Shown in pieces: positions 56,670-64,000 of a stretch of 64,000 bases of DNA (position 1 is its first letter; each line of letters starts with the position of its first letter). The DNA lies in assembly GCA_028023455.1 (NCBI GenBank), contig JAQFVV010006426.1, positions 310,001 to 374,000 of the forward strand, given 5' to 3'. The position numbers and the translations under genes are program-made. Source of the stretch: Epiperipatus broadwayi (lineage: Eukaryota > Onychophora > Udeonychophora > Euonychophora > Peripatidae). The notes beneath the pieces are model-generated. The model saw only the letters and a program-made list of their open reading frames with translations. It searched no databases and was not told the DNA's origin.

Positions 56670-56960
56670 CTTGATAACTAAACATTTCTGGGTCAAAGCT
56701 CAACTCGTCGCAACTGGTGCTTAAACGTCAAACTCTAGAGCGATGAAGTTGATTTTTTTTTTTAAATTGGCGAGCTAAAATTCTAGTCTTAGAAAACCGT
56801 ATGACATAATTAATGCACTAACTTGCAGTGCTCATGACCTAGAGTTCAAAGTCAGTGTGGAATCGAAAGTTGTTAGATAGCTGAGGATTTGGGACAAGCA
56901 AGATTTAGGATTTTTCTCAGGTAATTAGTCCATAATCCAATTAGCCAACCATTTAACTAG
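56670..56960 (+). repeat. tRNA-derived SINE-like repeat, copy 3
   Basis: CTAGAGTTCAAAGTCAG (B-box-like), then TTTAGGATTTTTCTCAGGTA, TTAGTCCATAATCCAATTAG correspond to the reverse complement of the 8260-8440 copy. TTAAACGTCAAACTCTAG just upstream may be a second, truncated head. Confidence 0.45.
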
Positions 56961-57289
56961 GTATTTAGCTATTTTTAGGTGAAAAACTTTTAGATAAAAT
57001 TAATGCAATGAATTTGAAAAACATATTTAATATAACATAACATTTAGCAAGAATGTGAGAAATTCGTACATCACAGATATTGATGACATGGTTTATCTTA
57101 TTTAAAAATAAATAAATTGAAGCACATCTATATTTATACATACTATATATGTACACACACACAACGTGAATATGGATATGAGATTTGGATATTTAACAAA
57201 ATAATAAGACAATGATTTTAAGTTACACAGTGAGGTATGGAGATTTGTATATTATGAATAAATAAAATAAGGAAGAATTGAAAACAAAA

Positions 57290-57550
57290 TATATGAGAGA
57301 ACAAATGAATACCATTGAAAGAATTGAGAGATAGAAATGGAGCTGGATTAGACACATTGCTAGAAGAGTTAACAATAAATGGACAGTTTAAGCTGGATCT
57401 CTAGAAATTTTACTAACTCTAAAAAGAAAACATATGTGAGATGGATAAGAGTTTTGTTGAAGTAATGGGGACAAAGCAAGCTATCGATCGAAAAAACTGA
57501 GTCAAATTGGCAGATATTTTCATCCTATAATGGACTGATAATGATTGAAA
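57290..57550 (+). pseudogene. RTE-clade LINE 3'-end fragment
   Basis: Broken translation gives WSWIRHIARR and NNKW, then KRKHM and, after several frame changes, TESNWQIFSSYNGL, aligning with the end of the 14648-16024 element (WSWAGHIARR, RKRPHVRW, FILQWIDNG). Much more decayed than that copy. Ends in GATAATGATTG, again at the RTE 3' terminus. Confidence 0.7.
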
Positions 57551-57901
57551 ATGATATATATACTGTATATACATATTATCATACATGCTATGTAAATATA
57601 CAATGGATGTGACGTTTTAACACATACAATCATACGTTTATATAAACTCTCATGTAAAAAATATGGTTAAAAGATGAAATTTGATAGAATATGTGGGAAT
57701 AATTTTTTTATGATCATGAATTATGTTGGCTTCTAAAAAATCTCTAATTCACATAATAAAATTCTTCATGGAAATGAGATGTATTAATCCTAGGAAGGTG
57801 AATGAGATTACAGAAACATTTCTTGCTCACTTCTATAGAGAATTTTCTACACTTTTTAAATATTTTCAACAACCTGACTCATTAGGTTTTGATTATTAAA
57901 T

Positions 57902-57913
57902 CCCCCCCCCCCC
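57902..57913. repeat. Run of 12 C
   Basis: A homopolymer C tract, rare in such AT-rich DNA; may be length-variable or an assembly trouble spot. Confidence 0.8.
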
Positions 57914-58289
57914 ACAATAATTAAGCATTTCCGTACATTGTTTCCTAAAAACATTTTTAGTTTATTATACTCATATATGTAATCATAAGTGCCAACAGCT
58001 AACTAGTTATACGTAAATCACATCATCCAGTTTTTATGCTTAAATAAACAGTAGAATTTTAGCAATGTATTGTCAAAGCAATTTATAATTAGATAGTAAA
58101 TGGATTTATTACTTAATTACATTGTTGCTTTGTCAACAGATTGATGATACTCTATTTATTTAAGCATGAAGATTATATTGTGATTTATTTTTATCAACAT
58201 ACAAACCCAAATGCATATATTGAAAAAGAATAATATAAATTTTAAAAAAAATATGCATTAAGAAATTTGCATATGAATTTGAAGATATT

Positions 58290-58640
58290 TAGAAGGTTAA
58301 ATAATCTTTTTATAGAAGAGGTAGATATGGAAAGAGACATTAGGTAGAGATATTGTATATCTCCTGTTTTATTTAATGTATGTTTAGATGAATCATTAAA
58401 TGAATTGGTTTGATAGTGTTGGAATTGGTAAGTGGGGATAGAAGGTTTCACATTTTCTGATACTGCAGTAATGTATATAAGTAATGACAATAAGCTCAAT
58501 AAAGTATTATATAGGATTGATAGGCTTTGTAGAAAATTTGAGAAGAAATGGAGATAAAAAAATTAATACAATATTAAACATAGATGAAATTAATACTTTT
58601 AAATTTTTGGGAAGTTGATAAGGGAAGTAGCAATAAAGAA
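58290..58640 (+). pseudogene. Degenerate non-LTR reverse transcriptase fragment
   Basis: CISPVLFNVCLDESLNEL resembles the SPLLFN block, FTFSDTAVMYIS occupies the place of the FADD motif (the catalytic Asp pair lost), and, after a frame change, FKFLG resembles the YLG block. The order and spacing fit a LINE palm domain. Clade not determined; it does not closely match the RTE copy in the window. Confidence 0.5.
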
Positions 58641-58887
58641 ATTACAATAAGGATTACAGTGCTAATTTTTTAAATAAGATGGCAAATTATTCTGCTTATT
58701 TTTGAAATTAGATTTTTTTTAAAAAAAAAAAGACTTTAAATGTTCTGTTGGAGTATGTAGATCAAAAACATTACAAAAATAAAAAAAAATTCTGAAAGCT
58801 TCCTAGATGTGGATTTGGAGGAAAATGGGGAGGGGGAAGTTGAAAAGATAATATTAGTAATGTAGAAAGATTAAAAGGAACAATTGA

Positions 58888-59094
58888 AAAAGGATTATAA
58901 TTACAGAGAAAGAGAAAGCTAAGTTGAATATATACTTAGAAGCAGATGAACTACAAAAGATATGTGGAACGGATTGTATAGAATATAAAGAAAAAAAAAT
59001 AGTACACAAAGTTAATTGTGATATTAAAGTGGAGTTTTTAAGAAACGGAATAAAAGAAAAATTCAGGGAATGTGATTGTTTAGAAGATAACTAA
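58888..59094 (+). pseudogene. 69-codon open frame without ATG, probable LINE coding relic
   Basis: Between TGA and TAA the frame reads TEKEKAKLNIYLEADELQKI, CGTDCIEYKEKKIVHKVNCD and IKVEFLRNGIKEKFRECDCL. Composition is protein-like and the A-rich sense strand is typical of LINEs. It lies about 250 bases after the RT fragment in the same orientation, so it may be the C-terminal part of the same dead element. Family not recognised. Confidence 0.35.
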
Positions 59095-59170
59095 TGATAG
59101 CTGATTTATACTTTAGATATATTGTAACAGTATGGAAAATAGGGGTTAATACAAGGGAGAATCTAGGGTT

Positions 59171-59248
59171 ACAAGGTCCCATAATTGGGTAGCCATTTGT
59201 AACAGTACTACAAGGCACCATAATTGGGTAGCCATTTGTAAAAGTACC
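59171..59248. repeat. Two-copy 39-bp tandem repeat
   Basis: ACAAGGYMCCATAATTGGGT followed by AGCCATTTGTAAMAGTAC occurs at 59171 and 59210. The minus-strand frame 59063-59254 translates the repeat (NGYPIMGPC) and is not evidence for a gene. Confidence 0.8.
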
Positions 59249-59459
59249 CCACATTAGGGCTAATTATGAGATGAGGAACCATCATCATCCCCATATAAAT
59301 AAAATATAAAATTAAATACAAAAAGAATGAGCATGAGAGATCAGCATAGAACTAACTAGGTTCACCAGCATTACACAAAAGTAATAATCATTCATTCTCA
59401 TGGATGATCAACAATAAAAAGTAAATCAACAGTGAATCTTGTGACTGGATTTGAAAGTG

Positions 59460-59720
59460 GTCCACTATAGACCAGGCAAACCTAGGGTAGGATTACAATT
59501 ATCTGGGTGCACATACTTAGGTGCTATTTCATTAAAATACAATAATAAGGCAAATAATTCTGAGATAATAAAAACATCCTGACCATCGTCAATACTGTGG
59601 CCACAGAACCATTAATGTACTGGTGAACTATAAACTAAATTTCCAAAGAAGTAATAAATAAAATGAAAAGTAGTGCATGGACTTTAAAGGATATTCCTTT
59701 TGCATCAACCAGAATCATCA
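59460..59720 (+). pseudogene. Possible second RT fragment
   Basis: VGLQLSGCTYLGAISLKYNN resembles the YLG-containing segment after the RT palm, and SKEVINKMKSSAWTLKDI follows in another frame. Weak, stop-interrupted. Confidence 0.3.
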
Positions 59721-60470
59721 TCATCTGGATGTTCATAACACTAAACATAAATCCGTACTTTATATAACATGCATAAATCTAGCTCAGGAAGCAAGAATTC
59801 TATAAACTATTACTGTGAGAAAGATAAAAATAAAACAATTTATTATAAATCACTTCAAATAATTCCTAGGTTTACCCTATTATAAGTAAATAGTTTTATT
59901 GGGATCATGGAAAAAATTATAGAACATTAAACTGCCACGAAATAAAGACATTCACGCTGCAATTTATGAAACAGGAATTGGATAGAAAAATAAATTAAGA
60001 TTTTTAAAGCATTTAACAACTAATTGATTAACAATAAACAAAAAAATGACATGATAGTATGAAATTTTAAACATTTATTTCATCAAAAAATATATTTTTA
60101 TAAAAATTATAATCAATTTGTTGAATTCTATTCATAAATTAACTTTTAATTAATTATTTCTTTAAAATAACTAAGATTTCGAAAAAGAATATTTTCACAA
60201 TCAAAGATAATCTTTGATTTAGCTTAATTAATCTTTTGTTAAGTTTTTAAGAGGGAAAATGAATGAAAAGAGAAAAACATGTTTAAAAATAAATAAATTT
60301 TAAATTTTCAAAAAAAAAAAAAAAAAAGCAAATAATTTGGAAGAGAAAATTGTCTGGATTAAAAAAAAAATCTACAATTATTAGCTTAATGAAAATATTT
60401 AAAATGATCAATTCTTACAACAACAACAAAAAAAATGTTTTTTACATAAATGAAAATTTAGTGTACATAC

Positions 60471-61030
60471 TGTGACAGAATGGGTTCGAACCCAGTCACA
60501 ACTAATATCATAGGTGACAGTCATTAAATGTATATGTAGATGGTATATATGAATTTAATTTTATTACATGGTGGTGGCTCCATAAATACACAAATGAGGG
60601 GGGAGGGGTGCTCTGCCATTTTGAAACAATGTATATGTGCTTGTTACAAACGTGTATGTGAATGGGTTTGGTGGTTAAAGAAATAGGAATGAGATTTTAT
60701 TTCATGTCATAAAAGCCTAGAAGTTTCCAGCAGAAATGAAATTTTTACTTTCTTTTGTTTACAAGAAAAGCACACTTCAACTAAAATCTGGTTAGGCAGC
60801 AATTGAAAACAGGAAGTGAGATCAAAAGAACCTTCTAGAATGAATGGTGGGGACTATAAAAGAAAGGGATCCAGAATGCTCCTGGTCTTGTCCCTGCAGA
60901 GCTTGAGTCATTGCCAGCGGAATCGTTAATCCAATTTTTAAAAATTTTAAACTTACCTAATGGCAGACAAAAAGAAATATTGGGGTAAGAAGCGTAATGT
61001 ATCAGGCTCAAAACCCTAATTCTCACTAAC
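60471..61030 (+). promoter_or_regulatory. LTR-like promoter region
   Basis: TGTGACAGAATGGG opens a 30-base imperfect palindrome (60471-60500) containing the perfect palindrome GGGTTCGAACCC; TGTGACA is a common start for Ty3-type LTRs. About 380 bases on, GGGGACTATAAAAG (TATA box 60855-60861) is followed by a less AT-rich transcript-start-like region with CCCTGCAGAGC. No second LTR or clear CA end was found, so this may be a solo or truncated LTR. Confidence 0.35.
60482..60493. repeat. Perfect 12-bp palindrome with B-box core
   Basis: GGGTTCGAACCC matches the pol III B-box consensus GGTTCRANNCC on both strands, flanked by TGTGAC and GTCACA. Without a nearby A box it is more likely an LTR end than a tRNA relic. 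Confidence 0.5.
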
Positions 61031-61033
61031 TGC

Positions 61034-61330
61034 AGCTGCTACATTCAACCATAACAAGAGGCCTCAGGATTAAAATAATTACCAATGTCGGAACCACAGA
61101 GCGGAACCTCATCAAGCAATGGCCATATAAGAAAACAGATCGGGAAACTCACAATGAATTCTATATTTATTACCTGAGTTTATCAGAACTCTTAGAAGTA
61201 AACAAAATATTCTTCCACAAATTACCTGGGGATATTCAGGTAAAGAACTTTATGTATACCTGGGTCTCATTTTATGCGGTAGATAGGTTCCTCAGAAAAT
61301 GTGCACAAAAGAAATTGCACAAAAATAGAC
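61034..61330 (+). CDS. ATG-less open frame, unrecognised, truncated by transposon
   Basis: Following CTCACTAACTGCAG (acceptor-like with a branch-point CTAAC) a frame stays open for nearly 100 codons: LLHSTITRGLRIKIITNVGT, TERNLIKQWPYKKTDRETHN, EFYIYYLSLSELLEVNKIFF. From about 61255 it runs into the terminal repeat of the next transposon, so only about 74 codons are original. GC and codon pattern are gene-like. It might be an exon or a gag-like segment downstream of the LTR-like region. No family recognised. Confidence 0.35.
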
Positions 61331-62592
61331 TTAACTTACCTTAAAAATGGGGGATACGGACTGTAATTTTCCAAAAATCGCATAAAAGCAAAGCAACAAC
61401 GTAAAATTACTTTAAAATTCACATAAAATAAATAAATAAATAAAATATGACTAATAAAAATTTTCAAATTTGAAAAAAAATTGATACAAGACAAACTTTT
61501 TTTACTTTTTTTATTAACTACAGTATTTAATTTTATTCAAAACAATATATTTTTATGCATAATTTACATTTTTTTCATGCATGTACGGTGTTTTAATAAT
61601 TATCGCTATTTGAGACATCAGATTCTTCATGATGTGATGTAAGGTACTGTAGCTTCTCTTTAAAGGAAGTCAAGAGGAAATACAACTAAAACATTTTCCA
61701 ATTGCTGTTGATACTTCCCATTTCGCTAAGTGACCTAAAATTGAAATTTTTGTTTACAAAGAAATTCATTTTCTTGGGTGTTTTTTTTTCTCTGTTAGAG
61801 TAAACTAAAAGTTTAAATAAAAATAAGAACTTAGACTTACGATAATAAAAAGACACCGACTCACCACTGTTAGGCAAAATTTAATTAAAACTAACAATAT
61901 AAAAATTAAATTCTTATTTTTATCTTTAATTTTTTAATTTTCAATTCCATTTAAAAATCAATTTCATCGTTTCACATCTGATCACGTTACGTAATTTTTA
62001 AATTGTTAATTACAATTAAAAATCAGATTTTAATTGTCAAATTTAATTGTGCCCACCACTGTTACTCACCTTTTAAAAATAAGCTAGCGGACACTAAATG
62101 ATTAATTGATTACATACTCTTTTTTTAACAAGCAAAAATAGAATGTGATTTACAATGCAAAAACAACAACATACCATTTTTCATCTATAACGTTTGAACA
62201 GATTTAAACTTATTAATAAACATTTGAACAGATTTATATTATAGTCTTGTAAAATTTAATGTGTGTATATAAAATGGGGAAATTCTGATTTTAAGTGAAT
62301 TATGAACTTCTTTATTGCATAAAATCTATTACAGTACTATTATATAGCGCTGAAAATATTGAAATTATTAGATGGAAGTCGAACTCTTATAATGCACTAT
62401 TACTTTAAATATGACGTGAGTGCATGAAATTTATAATAGTTAAAGTAATAGGCATTATTGGAGCTCAATTTCTGATCTAATATTTTTTATCACATAAAAG
62501 AAAACCGCATACAAAGATATTAAGAACAAACATGAATTGCATAACTTCACAATCACATTAAATAAATCTGCATAAAACGAGACCTGAGTGTA
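61255..62592 (-). mobile_element. Second pogo/Tigger-like element
   Basis: GGTCTCRTTTTATGCRG is inverted at the two ends, preceded by TA at 61255-61256 and followed by TA at 62591-62592. The left end continues into GTAGATAGGTTCCTCAGAAA. A minus-strand transposase tail is visible at 61593-61680. About 1.34 kb; the rest of the transposase is not discernible. Confidence 0.6.
61593..61680 (-). pseudogene. Relic of pogo/Tigger-like transposase C-terminus
   Basis: LLTSFKEKLQYLTSHHEESD then VSNSDNY and TAA at 61595-61593. The acidic Ser/Asp-rich end and its position near one terminal repeat mirror the relic at 30856-30966. Confidence 0.45.
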
Positions 62593-63600
62593 TTGATTTT
62601 TAGTAAGAAAGAAAGTATTAACCATTTCCTAAGATGCACATGAAAATCCAACTAACAAACAAAGGAAAAATTTAATAAATTCTTATTTGCGGACATTAAT
62701 ATTGCAATTAGTATATGAGGTCATGTGGAGTAAACTCTACCGACCTTCGCTACCTAACTTATTTATGATAAAAATATTGGAAAGAATGTTGCATGCATGT
62801 GTATCAAAATGGCAGAGTTCTAATTATAGCTATGTTCAAAGGGTTAAGGGTTAAATTATATTTGTTTTTCTTAAATGATCAAAAGAATAATAATTGTCTT
62901 TTGAAATAGTTGAAATAAAATCTGATTTGATAAAGAAGTGTATCTAGAAATCTTATTGTGATATTTTCTTTATGTGTTTTAAAACTCTTACTCTCATTCA
63001 TGTCTACTCTCGACCGTGACACCACCTGACCTGAGTTTGAGCTAGCCGATGGTCAAAAACCTCACATTTCTTAAGACAGTGGCTCTCACTGGTAATATAT
63101 TCACTTCACATAATTCTTATATTCGTATAAGATTGGTGCTTGGAATCCTATGGATGACCATAAACTTGTTGGGAATATATTACAGTTAATGAGAATGAAT
63201 TCATAAGACTCTGATCAATAGCGATTAAGCCAAAACAGTTTTGGTTAAATATACATATGCAAGCATGTATGTTTTTCCATATTGTAAATGTGTTAGGTGA
63301 AACTTATTATTAGAAGAGTGGGGTTTTGTTACAATACAGAAAATACCTTTAACCATGGTTTTATTTTTTTCTGTGGAGTCCTTCCCAAATATAATTTCCA
63401 GTTGAGTTTTCTTCTTGCAGGCTTCAACATATGAGCATTATTTCCAGATTAAAAATAGCAAATATCCATTTCCTTCCACTAAAATTTCTAGGTGAGACTA
63501 ACACAGACAGAGGCTCATGCTCTTGGGTTGAAGACAAGTTTGCAGATTACTTTAGGAGGTATTTTCTTTACATTTTTATTCCAGTGAAGGCAGGTTACAT
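62593..63600. other. AT-rich stretch without a supported gene
   Basis: An acceptor-like GAGTTTTCTTCTTGCAG at about 63404-63420 precedes an open frame to about 63619, and GGAGGTATTT near 63556 could be a donor, but frame support is poor. Confidence 0.35.
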
Positions 63601-63619
63601 GGAAGAAAAGGATGTCTAG

Positions 63620-63960
63620 CTTTTAGCTGAATTTAGAACATGATTATCATTATAGAAAACATTCTTATGACTACACTCATAGTATGCTAAAAGCTTGATT
63701 AAAACTCCTGCTATTCTATGTAGTAGCTTGGCTAAGATTCCTGGTGTAATATATAACAGCTTGGGAAAGACTTCTGCATCTTCTTTATTGACTGGCTTAA
63801 GACTTGATTGCTTTCTCTTCAACAGCTAAATTAGGAATGTCTCTTATTGTTTTTTCAGCAACTGGATTAAGACCTTGACTATTTTCTTCAACATGTATAT
63901 AAGGGATACTTTCTTTATACCAGACACTTGGGTCTTTTCATTTATTCGCACCACTATTAT
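63620..63960 (-). repeat. Decaying coding minisatellite, units of about 22-24 codons
   Basis: On the minus strand successive segments read KESIPYIHVEENSQGLNPVA, then TIRDIPNLAVEEK with QSSLKPVNKE after a frame slip, then DAEVFPKLL, each with the pattern IPxLxVEExxSxxLxPVxEK. Further downstream only DNA-level echoes remain (AGCTTGATTAAAAC, AGCTTGGCTAAGATTCC, AGCTTGGGAAAGACTTC at 32-38 base intervals). The frame is open to near the window edge. Either an exon of a repetitive, probably disordered protein continuing past 64000, or its decayed duplicate. Family not recognised. Confidence 0.45.
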
Positions 63961-64000
63961 TATTTTTTAGAATAATCTTGCTACAAGCCAACCATAATCT

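Noticed and set aside
59063-59254. 63-codon minus-strand frame with NGYPIMGPC repeats
   Set aside because: It only translates the 39-bp tandem repeat; no gene context.
63421-63619. Exon after GAGTTTTCTTCTTGCAG
   Set aside because: Good acceptor, but the open frames disagree with the possible donor and have no protein-like pattern beyond chance.
1-64000. CRISPR arrays, rRNA, bacterial operons, integrated virus
   Set aside because: No regularly spaced direct repeats of the right size, no rRNA-like conserved segments, no Shine-Dalgarno-led gene runs and no viral structural or polymerase motif were seen.

Overview
This window is very AT-rich animal DNA that is almost entirely intronic or intergenic and packed with transposable elements. 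There are no operons, bacterial genes, rRNA genes or CRISPR arrays. Long introns, poly-A-tailed SINEs, an RTE retrotransposon, a ZBED-type hAT, Tc1/mariner/pogo-like elements and a Penelope-like element together suggest an invertebrate, possibly a mollusc or cephalopod. That species guess is inference only; nothing here proves it. HOST GENES. The best host gene is on the minus strand. Two exons (18164-18315, then terminal exon 17209-17404) are joined by a 759-bp intron with GTAAG and TGCAG borders. The reading phase matches across it: the first exon ends on 2 bases of a codon and the next supplies the third. Weaker terminal-exon candidates on the plus strand lie at 25020, 33090 and 49723. Most long ATG-initiated frames elsewhere are chance or transposon relics. 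REPEATS 1-16 kb. Fold-back repeats at 2450 and 6164 carry or accompany hammerhead-like motifs. Also present are small MITEs (5232, 9187), a 180-bp tandem duplication (7001), a decayed hAT (10775-12837) with two palindromes nested in it, two more large inverted repeats (13084, 14279) and a nearly intact 5'-truncated RTE-clade reverse transcriptase (14648-16024). MIDDLE. A 481-bp element at 18874-19354 (minus strand) has 71-bp direct terminal repeats, a 410-bp period, a 7-bp target duplication and a 54-nt hammerhead ribozyme with every core nucleotide present. This architecture resembles a retrozyme and is the most interesting object in the window. A pogo/Tigger-like element (30693-31943) and a tiny tRNA-derived SINE with target duplications (40109-40221) follow. 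44-55 kb. A Penelope-like inverted pair (44489-49202) was hit by a hammerhead-bearing fold-back element (TSD of 16 bp) and by a 2.9-kb hAT (8-bp TSD). Just beyond it, a 450-bp hAT MITE duplicated what looks like a 3' splice site, immediately before a short coding tail. More hammerhead-bearing units form an inverted and direct array at 53.9-54.7 kb. END. Degenerate LINE fragments, a second pogo-like element (61255-62592) next to an LTR-like promoter, and a decaying coding minisatellite on the minus strand (about 63620-63960) close the window. All statements come from reading the sequence; no alignment, folding or database search was run.
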